This document shows, piece after piece, positions 19,319 through 29,599 of a stretch of DNA of 64,000 nt (position 1 is its first letter; every line of letters begins with the position of its first letter). This stretch comes from Mesostigma viride (taxonomy: Eukaryota > Streptophyta > Mesostigmatophyceae > Mesostigmatales > Mesostigmataceae), in the NCBI GenBank assembly GCA_009746045.1, contig RPFO01000041.1, forward strand, positions 1,964,613-2,028,612, read 5' to 3'. A program made the position numbers and the translations under genes. The notes beneath the pieces were generated by a model. It was not told the origin of the DNA. It saw nothing but the letters and a program-made list of their open reading frames with translations, and did no database searches.

Positions 19319-20839
19319 TTATAATCTCCTCCAGCCAGAAGCCTGATACTCCACTCCCCATCCCTCCTGGACAGGGTAGCCTGCATTCCACAGAACACTA
19401 CAGGCTTGTTGGGCTCCTGCCACAGCTCCTTGCCCAGTGAAAACTTGCCACTGATGACAGGACTTCTTCAGCCAGGTCGTGGGGGCTAGCAAATGCAGAT
19501 CATCTCCATGCAAACTAGCATACACTGGCAGACCCTCCCATTGGGCCAGCAACAAACAGGGATCAACTGAAGACACTCTCAAGCCACACTCACTGATCAG
19601 AGCTTCCTGCAGCGTGAGTCTCCAGATGATTGGGCTCGACCTGAGTCCTTCCAGGCCCTTTAGAATAACCAGGAAATGTTGATGCAGCTCCAGCTTCCAG
19701 ATAGCAGGCACCTCAACACAGTAAGGCTCATCCTGCTTCCACACCCTCCTGGCCACTTCTGGATCAGATTTTAAAAATGCCCTCTTGAAGTCCAGCAGCA
19801 CTGATGACATAGCTGCTCCCCTGTTCAGCAACCCCACGTAGAGACATAGCAAAATTCTCCATGTGTCGTGTAACATTCCTGGCGTGTACAGCTCCTCTCC
19901 TGGCAGACTCCCCGTGCCGTGATACTCATTCAGGACAGGCCTGACATGGGGCACTGATACCTCATCCACAACCTTCCTCTTCAGCACAAATCTCAAAGCA
20001 AGCTTCCTTGATGCTGGGGGACGCCTGTCTGTTGGTGCAGCACACTCAAACTGCAACCACTCCTCCAATGCCTTGGAGAAGGCGAGCTTCCAAGCCTCAA
20101 ACAAAGTAGGCGAGCTCATCTCTTGGACTAGCTGGTCATATGTCAAAGGAGAGTGTGCAGCAAGGCTCCTGTGAGTTATGCCAATACTGCTGGGGTGCAA
20201 CACAGCTGGAATCACCAAACTGGCTGCTGGGGGCACCTCCCCTTCATCCCATTTTACACCCTTGACCGGCTTGGCCCTGCACCTGATTGGAAATGTTGTC
20301 CTGAAATTTTCTAGGGGAATCATCCCCCAGCCATCTCTTCTCAGAGCTGTAGCTCTGATAGAAATCCCAGGATTGCCCAGAAAATTCTGACCCAAAATCA
20401 CAGGGCCATCATAGTCCTCTAGGACAAGGAAGGTCACATCCACACCCATGACAGGGGCAGTAACCTCTCCCAACACCCTTAGATGCGTCCTACCACTGAA
20501 ATCAGACACCCAGGGGCAACTTGGTTCACCGACCAGCAGTTCTCCTGTATGCTGAGGTCCCATGACAGAAACCTGTGCATTGGTATCTATTTCCATGGCA
20601 GCTACCTCAGGTTCATCCAACTGGACAAGCTTGGACACCTTAGGCTCCTTCTTGGCTCTTTGCAAAGCCTGTACAATATCTGATAGACGCACACCCCTAG
20701 GCCTGGTGTCGGGCCGTTCCGGAGGTGCAGCCTGTCCGCCTGCTTGCCCAACCACCGTATGTGAAGGTACCCCAGGGGCCGGGCCAGGGTCACCCTGAGG
20801 GCTCGATACAGCTGTAGCACCCTGATCAGGAAGTTCCAC
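19319..20839 (-). CDS. Copia-1 protease and reverse transcriptase
   Basis: Residues about 80-190 form a retropepsin-like domain. AMEIDTNAQVSVMG holds the active Asp, with DTN instead of the usual DTG, and PVILGQNFLG matches the closing ILG strand. Reverse transcriptase follows, with LDFKRAFL as motif A and HGDDLHLL in place of the YVDD box. The N-terminal 50 residues are Pro/Gly rich. The copia-2 element (62046-64000) has the same protease with DTN, so the change is shared, not a local error. The order integrase-protease-RT is unusual for copia. Confidence 0.8.
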   Translation of the reverse strand: MELPDQGATAVSSPQGDPGPAPGVPSHTVVGQAGGQAAPPERPDTRPRGVRLSDIVQALQRAKKEPKVSKLVQLDEPEVAAMEIDTNAQVSVMGPQHTGELLVGEPSCPWVSDFSGRTHLRVLGEVTAPVMGVDVTFLVLEDYDGPVILGQNFLGNPGISIRATALRRDGWGMIPLENFRTTFPIRCRAKPVKGVKWDEGEVPPAASLVIPAVLHPSSIGITHRSLAAHSPLTYDQLVQEMSSPTLFEAWKLAFSKALEEWLQFECAAPTDRRPPASRKLALRFVLKRKVVDEVSVPHVRPVLNEYHGTGSLPGEELYTPGMLHDTWRILLCLYVGLLNRGAAMSSVLLDFKRAFLKSDPEVARRVWKQDEPYCVEVPAIWKLELHQHFLVILKGLEGLRSSPIIWRLTLQEALISECGLRVSSVDPCLLLAQWEGLPVYASLHGDDLHLLAPTTWLKKSCHQWQVFTGQGAVAGAQQACSVLWNAGYPVQEGWGVEYQASGWRRL

Positions 20840-22149
20840 GTCACCCCGCCTTGTACACCAACGGGCACCTGGAAGAGGTCTCCTTGATTACCTCCCCGGG
20901 GACGGATCTTTGACCAGGACAGACGGTGCACTGCTTGGGAGCCATCAATGGCCACCCAGCACTTATGGCCAGCGGCTTCTACTCGGGTCACCACCCCATC
21001 ATGCCAGCTGCCACGTTTCCCTGGAAAGCTTGGCTCCTTCCACACAACAACCTGTTGTCCAACGTTAGGTTCTAGGACACTCCAGCCCTTGTCTTTCTGC
21101 CTCAGCTTGAGGAACTTGGCCTCTAGCTTCTCCTTCCATGCCTGCTCAGCATCAGCTGGCAGCATCCTGGTATGCAGCATAAGAGGATTGATGGCAATGT
21201 CACCAAAGAACATGGGAGTCCTGAGGTTCAGCCTGTCCTCCACAGAACGTAGCCATGCAGATGTCACAATGGCAGATGACGTCCTTGGAATCCTCTCCAC
21301 CAGCAGCACAGTCTTGATCTCTTGGATGGCTCTCTCCACCACCCCTTGCTGGCCGTGGCTCTCCCTGGGTGTAATCAGCAACTCTGGAAACTCTGGCAGG
21401 TTCTCACAGCACTCAAACTGAATGTCACACTGCAACAACTCCAACCCAGGGTACCTGCTCCTTGTCAACTTCAGAGCAGCAATCAATGTAGGCTTCTCCA
21501 TGTCAGGCAGGATCTCTAGGGTCTTGTACTTGGTATATCTGTCCACTGCCACCAGCAGCTTCAAACCCCTGATTCTCTGAATATCTACCTGCACATGGCC
21601 TGGCTGCAAAATAGGAGACCTGGCATGAGACTGCTTGGGCTTTCTAGCAACTAGCCTGCACTTGCAAGCTTGAGCAACCTGTTGGCAGATGGAGTACAAC
21701 TCACTTCCTCCCAGCCGTCTAGCAACTTGCAAAGACTGAGCTGCATGGCCAAACATGGTATGCAACCTTGAGGCAATGTCATACAAGAGAGAAAATCTTT
21801 TATTGTCATTATTAGCACTCAAGGTATGTACAGATCCCTTATGTACAGGAGGCACCAGGGTCGTGCCTGTCAGACTGTCTCCAGCCCTATCCTCATCCTG
21901 ACCATCCTGTGCCAGTCCTGCACGGTCAGAATGCTTCTGAGATCCACCTGGGTCCACAGCACCAGGTCCTACCTCAGGCTCAGCACCGCCATGGCGGGCA
22001 CGTTGGCGAGTAACCACTGCAGCTACAGCTGGCATACTCTCTGTGGTAACCAAGCTTGCCCCATCGTGTCCAATAAGCTCTGTCACTAGAGCATGGGGCT
22101 GCCCCTCACTGCCGTCACTAGCAGCTACATTACACACCCCTGGGGGCAC
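20830..22149 (-). CDS. Copia-1 integrase
   Basis: The frame has a histidine/cysteine-containing lead (LHTMFGHAAQ, then CQQVAQACKC) and then an integrase core. Asp residues are in HVQVDIQRIRG and LLQCDIQFEC, and the Glu is in HGQQGVVERAIQE. A C-terminal small barrel-like segment (GQQVVVWKEPSFPGKRGSWH) follows. The long frame continues to 20602, but its last 75 residues are out of frame with the protease. The copia-2 homologue fuses integrase and protease in a single frame, so a frameshift near 20830-20880 is likely here. Confidence 0.8.
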
Positions 22150-22182
22150 CCTCCAGGGTTCAGGGATGTGTGCAGGCTCAAG

Positions 22183-23352
22183 TCAATGATCAGCAGCCTT
22201 GCCCTTGCTCTTATCCTGGGATGGACCAGCCTTCTCCTTGCTGCCACCCTGAGCTGGCTTGCTCTGACCTTCCTGCCTCAGGTACGAGGGACACTCATTC
22301 CTGAAGTGACCCTTCCCTTGGCAGAAATAACATTCCACCTGACTGATGTCCCGTGAGGTCCCACTGCTGGGTCCAGCCTTGGGAGGACCACCCACCCTCT
22401 TGAACTCAAACTGGGACTGTGGAGGTCCCGACTTCGGAGGTGTCCCCCGTCCAGCCATTCTGCCACGCCCTCTCCTGGACCTTCCTCGACCCCTAGAAGA
22501 GGTCTCAGGCCCCCTCGAGGACGCTGGGCCCCCGTGGCCCGATCCCCTCATGGACTTAACTGCAGACTCAGCTGCCTCCTCGTCCCCTTGACGTGGGCGC
22601 TTACCGCCTACATACTTGCCGCTGAAACACTCATACAGCTGGTCCGTCATGGCAGCCCAGCCATGGACTTGGCGCATGTAGATGGTCACGTTGTCCATCG
22701 TGACAGGATCCAGCTGCAGCGACTTGAGAAAGTCGCCCATGGCCATTCGGTCGGCAACGAAGAAACCTTTTGCCATGGCGTCCTCCCTCAGCTTGACGAA
22801 GTCTTCAAAGGCGTGGACCACTAGCTGCCCCTTGATGGGCTTGTAGTCCAGGTACTCCTGCTTCAGGTGAGAACCATCTATGGTCCTCTTATCACTTAGG
22901 AACACCCTGAGGCGCGTCATAAACGCAGCCCAGGTATCCCCCGCTGTATGTCGCTCCCGGACGAACTTGAACAGCCGCCTTGCCGACTGCCTTATGTAGG
23001 CACTAGACGCCAGGATGCGAAGCTTGTCACCGGTGTAGATGTCCGTGTACAAGTTCATGTCCTCCAGCATCCTCTCAGCGTCCCGGGGCTGCCAATTGTC
23101 CTTGATGGACTGAAACTGGCTTAGCACCGCGTACCCCTCGGCTACGGTCGGCCGCCTAGGCGCTGCTTGGTCTGCTGCTGGCGCGTTCTGACCGCCTTGA
23201 AATCCTTGGCTCTGATCATCCGCTAGCCCAGCCTGGTCCCCTAGCGCCTGGCCTCCACCTCGTCCATCGCGTCCATCGCGTCCATCCATATCAGCGCCGC
23301 GCCGCTCAAAGCCGACACCGCGCCCTCGTTGGTCAAATGCTCCCTCACTCAT
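22183..23352 (-). CDS. gag: Copia-1 gag
   Basis: The 389-residue frame begins MSEGAFDQRGRGVGF. The middle has a gag-like helical region (QSIKDNWQPRDAERMLEDMN and following, with WAAFMTRLRVFLSDKR). Basic Arg/Gly repeats follow, then one CCHC knuckle (CYFCQGKGHFRNEC) near residue 345 that would bind RNA. It is complete and unbroken. The integrase frame begins 34 bp after its stop. Confidence 0.85.
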   Translation of the reverse strand: MSEGAFDQRGRGVGFERRGADMDGRDGRDGRGGGQALGDQAGLADDQSQGFQGGQNAPAADQAAPRRPTVAEGYAVLSQFQSIKDNWQPRDAERMLEDMNLYTDIYTGDKLRILASSAYIRQSARRLFKFVRERHTAGDTWAAFMTRLRVFLSDKRTIDGSHLKQEYLDYKPIKGQLVVHAFEDFVKLREDAMAKGFFVADRMAMGDFLKSLQLDPVTMDNVTIYMRQVHGWAAMTDQLYECFSGKYVGGKRPRQGDEEAAESAVKSMRGSGHGGPASSRGPETSSRGRGRSRRGRGRMAGRGTPPKSGPPQSQFEFKRVGGPPKAGPSSGTSRDISQVECYFCQGKGHFRNECPSYLRQEGQSKPAQGGSKEKAGPSQDKSKGKAADH

Positions 23353-23452
23353 GATGGCCCCTGTTCAGGTCTGCTACAGCCAGCCAAGTGGCCAAACAGC
23401 AATTAAGGGGAGGGTCCCATGGAAATGTATCAAAACTGAAGCCCCCTAATAA

Positions 23453-25342
23453 CTACAGAAATGCAACTGACAACCACTGAATGATGTTTGGGGACCGTAA
23501 ACATGATGATTGGGCATGCAGACTCTTTGGTTCAGTCCTGTACACCCGGTTCGCCTTGATGATGATATTGGCGATGTCCTTCTCGATACGACGCTCGAGC
23601 AGAGTGTCTTGTCCTCCGACTGGCTTGTTGTCGAATGGGAAGATCAGCAGACGCCGCAAAATCTGGTTGGCGTTGTCCCCCGTGCAGAACATCTTGTTGC
23701 CGGCAGCCAGGAAGGGGGCAGTCCACGGACGCGTGACAGCATCCTTGTGTTTCTGCGCCATGCTCATCTTCTCCCCGCTGACAAGGGAGAGCCAGTCGGC
23801 TTGAGAAAGGTTGAACTTGTCGTTGAGCTCGTAGCTGTAGATAGCATACTTGTCCTTGTGCTGAGACAGTCCGAAGAGAGCCTCGATGTTGTTGGCGATC
23901 ACACCGGCTTCCTCCTTATAGATGAGCTCGATGATGCGAACGAGTGTCGACTTGCCAGACCCGCCAATGCCCTTCAGGAAGACCATCACCTCGAAACGAT
24001 CCATCTCTTTCAAGGCATACAACATCCTGCCCAGCGCGAGCGCCCAGAACGGCCGCGTGATGGCCTCCGTGTACCCCTGATCATTCAGGATCTTGTCGAC
24101 GGCCTCTGTAGGAATGTCGAACCAGTCCCCCGTCATGAAGTCGCCGCCATACTTCCCCTCCTCGAACAGACTCTCGTCCACGTCGATGTCCTCAAAGTAC
24201 CTGCATGCTCCCATATCCTCCGCGAGCTCCTCGGACGACCAATCATAGAACTTGTCCTTGTCCGTGCTCAACACGCCATTCCGAAACGAAAACAGGTGCC
24301 GGTCTCTCGGAATGATGGGGAACTCGCGGGCAGAGGCCTCCTTGATGTAATCCACCACCGTCTTCTTCACCCCTCCGTTCCTCGTAACCAACCTCCACGC
24401 TGCTACCGACGCCTCCATGTCCGTGCTGTCCGAAATCCACTGCAGAATTGTGGACACCTTTTTCCAGTAGTGCGTCTTGTTGCCGTCGGCGTCCACGAAC
24501 TGCTTGTACACGTTGTCGTCTCCTTCCGGTCCACGGCGCAACCCCTCCAACTTCCACAGGTTCGTGATCAGGATGAGGAGTCTCTGGAAGTCGTTGACGT
24601 CCAGGTTCCCGCTGGACAGACGGATGACGGAGTTGGGAATGGACGACATCTGTTTTGCGTCCATCCTCGACTCCAGCAGAGTGCACAGGACCTCGCGAAT
24701 GCAAAACACTCGCGAGATGGCGTGGTTGAGCGTGTCGCGGTAGTTGATCAACATGCGCTCTTCCACCTGCCCCAGAATCCCGTGGAGTCTCGTCATGGCA
24801 GACGTGTTGCAAGCGTTGACGGCCGCGTGCAGATCGAGGGGCACGGCGGTCACCATTCTCGTCCACGAGTTCGTCAGCAGCGCGGCCTCGATGTCTCCCG
24901 GCCCGCGAACCGCTAGACCGAACAGATCCGCAAGAATGTCGGTGTACGAGCATTCCACTACGTGCGTGTTCACCATATCCAGCAGAGCGATGATTTCGCC
25001 GTCGTTCTTCGTGGGCAACTCGAACAGAAAATCCACTCGGTCGTTGATGTCCCCCAAACGCCTCCTAAATTCCGCGCCTAGACCATCGGGGACGAGGTCA
25101 GGCGATGGAGCGCGCGCGGGAGTCGACGGAGGAGAAGGTTCGTCGTGAGCCCCCGAAGGCCCGGCATGCCGATCGCTCTGACTCTGGCTTTCCTCCATCG
25201 CGCGCGGAAATTCCTCTTCGACGGGGCCGTCGTCGATGAAATCGTTCATGCTCCCACCTCCGCCATCATCATCCCCCCCCTCGCTTGTCTCGTTCCCCGA
25301 GTGCTCCGCCTCCATATCCACGAACTCACACCCCCCAGGCAT
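23453..25342 (-). pseudogene. Viral D5-type SF3 helicase, C-terminus lost
   Basis: The 629-residue frame starts with an acidic, Pro/Ser-rich segment (1-110). A helical D5_N-like region follows (about 330-440, with HLFSFRNGVLSTDKDKFYDW). Then comes an SF3 helicase core: Walker A GIGGSGKST near residue 460, Asp/Glu-rich motif YSYELND, sensor-1 FLAAGNKMF and NQILRRLLIFPF with the arginine finger near 565. Such proteins unwind viral DNA at replication in NCLDVs, virophages and polinton-like viruses. An archaeo-eukaryotic primase domain is not apparent. After KANRVYRTE the last 25 residues do not look helicase-like and the copia-1 leader begins 100 bp on, so the normal C-terminal domain has been cut off. 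Confidence 0.85.
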
Positions 25343-25424
25343 TTTCTTGGCTCGAGTCGCATGGTTGTCTAAGGTAAGTAGGCAAAAAATATAGACCTAT
25401 TCTCACGGAGACACACCGCTAAAA

Positions 25425-25497
25425 GGCGGCAAATTCAAAAGGCGGGAAAGCACCAGAATCAGGAAACGTGGCATGTTGTTTGAAAAAAGGCGGGAAA
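25425..25497. promoter_or_regulatory. Cluster of E2F-like sites between helicase and the divergent ORF
   Basis: GGCGGGAAA occurs exactly at 25441-25449 and 25489-25497, with a near match GGCGGCAAA at 25425-25433. This is the plus-strand form of the eukaryotic E2F/DP consensus TTTCCCGCC. All three are in the 224-bp intergenic region upstream of the helicase gene and of the plus-strand ORF at 25567. The helicase side also has a TATA-like TCTATATTTTTT near 25388-25397, and the other side a CCAAT pentamer at about 25551. Confidence 0.55.
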
Positions 25498-25566
25498 GTG
25501 AACTTAAAGAGGTATTGTTGTATTTTGTAATAAAAAGTTAATTTCTATCAACCAATAGTATACGGA

Positions 25567-25905
25567 ATGGATTCGAACATCAAGTTGGGACAAGACTTGT
25601 TGAAATCCGTCACGCATGTTCTTTCATCCGTAGTTTCCTTCGCGATATTGGACGATTACAATATCGACGTCGATATATTCAAGGCCCTTGTTATTTTTTC
25701 CGCGGCGTATAAAGCGGTCGATCGCGTAGACGTCGCCTTGCTGGTCACGGGAGTTTACTTTCTGTTGAAATCCCTCGTGAAGACGGAAGGGACGCAGATC
25801 GTGGGTGTCGCTCATCCCCAGCCTGGATTCGGGTCCGGGTCAGGCGTCGGGATAGGCGCAGGTACCGCGGACTTAAAACCGTCGGGTGGTAACTACGCGA
25901 AATAA
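25567..25905 (+). CDS. Small hydrophobic viral ORF
   Basis: The 112-residue product has two hydrophobic stretches (residues about 10-30, and 53-75 with VALLVTGVYFLLKSLV) and a Gly/Ser-rich C-terminus (GFGSGSGVGIGAGTADL). It diverges from the helicase across the E2F-like region. It could be a small membrane or virion protein, but no family is recognised. An ATG context with an AT-rich leader supports the chosen start. Confidence 0.6.
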   Translation: MDSNIKLGQDLLKSVTHVLSSVVSFAILDDYNIDVDIFKALVIFSAAYKAVDRVDVALLVTGVYFLLKSLVKTEGTQIVGVAHPQPGFGSGSGVGIGAGTADLKPSGGNYAK

Positions 25906-25918
25906 AAAATGGCCGGTC

Positions 25919-27631
25919 ATGGTAGGATCATGGTATACGATGTCATTCTTGACAGTTTTTCCTAAAGAAGTGCGATACGAACATATCATGACACTTAATC
26001 GTTCGAATCCGTATTGGAAGGTCGAAATGCCCTTAAACAGGTTTGACCCTCTGCCATTAGGAGTGGCTGGGGGGGGCGGATATGGAGGAGGGGGCGGAGG
26101 GGGCGGAGATGGCGGAGATGGCGGAGATGCCGCCCATGATAGGAATGTGATCAATCATGTTAACTATGTCCAAGGCGTCGCTAATTACTACGATGACGTA
26201 GGTGGAATGCACGGCGGTGGATATCACGAAGTCCCTCAAGGCGGCGGTGGGGGTGGGGGTGGGGTAAACGGGAATGGAGCAAATGGGGATGGAAATCAAC
26301 TCGTGTTGGGGAACGGAGGGAACGGGGATGGGAATGCGTGGGCGGGGGGGGTAATGTGGACCCCCAAATGGACAATCGTCAAGATCCCGAAAATCTCATG
26401 AACCCAGGTGTGCAATACCCATATGACCCAATTAACGGTCGGTTCAATGGCCAACCAGGAAATGTGGGGGCGGGGTGGGGGGATGCGGATCAAGTACATG
26501 GCGAAGTCCCAGCCCGTGGTGAACAACACGCGAACCAATATATGAACCCCGGAGGGGATGGGGCGGGTGTGAACTTGAATGGACTATATCCAGGTCTGCA
26601 CGAGCCATTAAATGACCGACCGGGAAATATGGGGGCGGGGGTGGTGGGTAATGCGGATCAAATATTCGACGGAGTCCCCGTAAACGGGTCATTACATGCA
26701 CCGCCGAATGCAGGGGACGGCGGAGGGGTTGCAGACAACGGACAAGCATTGGCGAATCAAGCCGAATCAGGACCGTCTCGACAATTCGACGACATCGACA
26801 AGATGGTCAAACAAGGACAGCCTTATTGGGACCCTGTCACAAGAAGACGCTGGGACGGGTATTATTGGGATGACGTCGAGTCGGTTTCTGGGCGATCTAG
26901 CTACAGTCCATCGCAAAGTAGCCGACCCATCGACGCCGGACCGTCTCGACCGCCAGTCGGCGCTGCGAACACCTTGAATAGTCGCGATGACGCCGACGGC
27001 CCCCCCCCTCTAGTCAAGACGTGTCGTCTTACGGTGCAGCCGGACCGTCTCGACCGCCAGTCGGCGCTGCGAACACCTTGAATAGTCGCGATGACGCCGA
27101 CGGCCCCCCCCCTCTAGTCAAGACGTGTCGTCTTACGGTGCAGCCGGACCGTCTCGACCGCCAGTCGGCGCTGCGAACACCTTGAATAGTCGCGATGACG
27201 CCGACGGCCCCCCCCCTCTAGTCAAGACGTGTCGTCTTACGGTGCAGCCGGACCGTCTCGACCGCCAGTCGGCGCTGCGAACACCTTGAATAGTCGCGAT
27301 GACGCCGACGCCCCCCCCCCTCTAGTCAAGACGTGTCGTCTTACGGTGCAGCCGGACCGTCTCGACCGCCAGTCGGCGCTGCGGACACCTTGAATAGTCG
27401 CGATGACGCCGACGGCCCCCCCCCTCTAGTCAAGACGTGTCGTCTTACGGTGCAGCCGGACCGTCTCGACCGCCAGTCGGCGCTGCGGACTCCTTGAGTA
27501 GTCGCGATGACGCCGACGGCCCCCGCCCCTCCAGCGGGAGTTCTAGGTATTCTAGTTCATTCGAGTCTATATCGCAAGACGGACAAATCGAACGTCTACA
27601 TTCGTTAAAACCGCGTTGGAGCTTGGGATCA
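25919..27631 (+). pseudogene. Gly/Asn-rich viral ORF broken by a G-run shift and a minisatellite
   Basis: The frame starts at the ATG at 25919 (MVGSWYTMSFLTVFPKEVRY). It runs through polyglycine and continues in another frame after the G run at 26342-26350, into 26338-27081 (for example QPYWDPVTRRRWDGYYWDD). It then enters the 104-bp repeats, where every unit changes frame. The last coding-like piece (SSRYSSSFESISQDGQIERL) ends at 27631, where an inserted repeat begins. The second part has two related segments of about 45 residues (PGNVGAGWGDADQ and PGNMGAGVVGNADQ). The frame at 29599-30833 may be the other half of the same gene. Function unknown. Confidence 0.55.
26935..27535 (+). repeat. 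104-bp minisatellite, about 5.8 units
   Basis: Units begin at 26935, 27039, 27143, 27247, 27351 and 27455, each starting GCCGGACCGTCTCGACCGCC and ending TCTTACGGTGCA. They are almost identical, with a C run of 9-10 near the middle. One added C would give 105 bp, an in-frame 35-residue repeat (PSRPPVGAANTLNSRDDADG and so on). Confidence 0.9.
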
Positions 27632-29599
27632 GGAATCGGGGTTCTTTGAACGGAGTTTCTTCTATACGTGAATGCGGGAACAAGAGGCCGCTGGATGAGC
27701 GGCTTATAGGTCGTAGTGTTTACTCGTAGCTGTTTGGCTAGAGCTTTTGTGATTAGTAGATGCAATATAGTGCATGGTTGAAAAATGAATTAAATAAAAT
27801 GTGCGTTCCGCGCTTGGGTTGATTATACCCGGGCGGAACGGGGCGTGAGGTGCAGTGCCCCTGAAAAGAACAACCTACGCATTATTTAATACTAGCCGTG
27901 CAGATTCGGGATATTCTACCCCCGGTCTGTACGGTTAGCGTCTTACTAGCATCCACTAAACATAAGGGTTTAATGACGTCAGTTAGCTAGGGATAAGGGA
28001 GGTTTTGCGACTAAAAGCCGCTCTGGCTGGTTTTGTCGGCCTCTTTCTTTGCTCGTTGTCGTTGCGGCGGCAGCCGCAGCTATGGGTGCTGCGGAGCAAA
28101 ATCCCAAAAGCACTGGTTGCACTGGCCACTTGGCCAGTGGTGAGACTTCCAGTTGTTAACCGGCCAGGCGTAGTTCCTCGCCCGGTTAACTAAAAGAAAA
28201 GAAAATGATTACCTCCGGTCCGCACCTTTTCCCCAGCTTGGGGTCTTTGGTGGGCCGGATGCCGTGACAGGTGCTCAACTGTCGCTTGGTCGGCCCAGTG
28301 CGCGAGCTGGTGCTCCGTACCTGGGGATGCTTGCACCCCGGGTTGGAGCCGGATGGCTGGCACTGGCGACCCGTGTCTCGGTCCGCGGCTTGCGGATTTT
28401 TCTTCGGAAATTGCTGCTGGCCAGCAAACTTTGCAATTGCCTTCCGCCGAGGGGGGGTGGTTGGGGCTGGGGACGGCGATGGGAAAAGCGCCTAAGCTAG
28501 AAATTTTTTCCCCACGCATAGAAACCTCGGGGGGAATGCGGTCTTGGCTGAACGGACTCTCGTTCAGCCAGGTGCCTGGGGCTGTGGCCTCGGGCATCCG
28601 GGCTGGCGGGGCCTGGGCTAGGTCCACGTTTTTTTCTCGAAGCACCCCGGGTCTATGGGGAGACGGCCATAGCGGTACCGACTCGGGGCCCCGAGAGGGG
28701 TCATGATAGGCTGGCCGTGCGCAATCGCAGTGCAAATGCGCTGGGCCTTTTTGGGCCTGGCCACGCATCCACAGCCGCCGGGCACACGCCTCCCGATGTG
28801 GGGGGGCTCCCGTTTTGCGGCAGGGCGGTCACTTGTGACAACGAGCAAGGTGGAGTGCGGCTTCAAGGGAAAGCCAGGGCGGGGGTGATTGGGCAACGTA
28901 CTTCATGAAGGGCCTTGAACGGCGTGCCTCCGGGCATGTCAATTAGTGTCACATGTATGCTTCCACTTATTGTTTTAATGAAGATGCTGGTTTTTGTGGG
29001 AGCTACGTGGGACATGAATCGGGGTTCTTTGAACGGAGTTTCTTCTATACGTGAATGCGGGAACAAGAGGCCGCTGGATGAGCGGCTTATAGGTCGTAGT
29101 GTTTACTCGTAGCTGTTTGGCTAGAGCTTTTGTGATTAGTAGATGCAATATAGTGCATGGTTGAAAAATGAATTAAATAAAATGTGCGTTCCGCGCTTGG
29201 GTTGATTATACCCGGGCGGAACGGGGCGTGAGGTGCAGTGCCCCTGAAAAGAACAACCTACGCATTATTTAATACTAGCCGTGCAGATTCGGGATATTCT
29301 ACCCCCGGTCTGTACGGTTAGCGTCTTACTAGCATCCACTAAACATAAGGGTTTAATGACGTCAGTTAGCTAGGGATAAGGGAGGTTTTGCGACTAAAAG
29401 CCGCTCTGGCTGGTTTTGTCGGCCTCTTTCTTTGCTCCCCACCCACCCACCCGTGTCTTGGTTGCCTCTAGGGCAACGTACTTCATGAAGGGCCTTGAAC
29501 GGCGTGCCTCCGGGCATGTCAATTAGTGTCACATGTATGCTTCCACTTATTGTTTTAATGAAGATGCTGGTTTTTGTGGGAGCTACGTGGGACATGAAA
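27632..29599. mobile_element. Tandem pair of an unclassified inserted repeat
   Basis: A block of about 405 bp (27632-28037, beginning GAATCGGGGTTCTTTGAACG) recurs at 29016-29436. A block of about 125 bp (28891-29015, beginning GCAACGTACTTCATGAAG) recurs at 29473-29599. The region is therefore two head-to-tail copies, 27632-29015 and 29016-29599, sharing ends. The first has an 850-bp interior with inverted repeats (CACTGGCCA/TGGCCAGTG; GTTAACCGG/CCGGTTAAC), the second only about 35 bp. The 405-bp block has an inverted repeat GTTCCGC/GCGGAAC. No convincing ORF was found. It splits viral coding sequence, so it is a later insertion. Confidence 0.65.

Larger units (their letters stand above)
17310..23352 (-). 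mobile_element. Copia-like retrotransposon, 5'-truncated (copia-1)
   Basis: On the minus strand the order is gag (23352-22183), integrase, protease, reverse transcriptase, RNase H, then a candidate 3' LTR. Copia elements place integrase before RT, as here, but the protease is normally before integrase; here it follows it. No 5' LTR is visible between gag and the viral helicase remnant ending at 23453, so the 5' end seems deleted or rearranged. Frame breaks lie between integrase and protease and inside RNase H. Confidence 0.8.

Noticed and set aside
23510..24916. Plus-strand open frame of 468 codons
   Set aside because: It is antisense to the D5-type helicase, has low-complexity Arg/Val/His composition and no recognisable motif; the helicase motifs on the other strand explain the sequence.
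26935..27535. CRISPR array
   Set aside because: The 104-bp units are contiguous without unique spacers and lie within a eukaryotic viral insert; it is a minisatellite.
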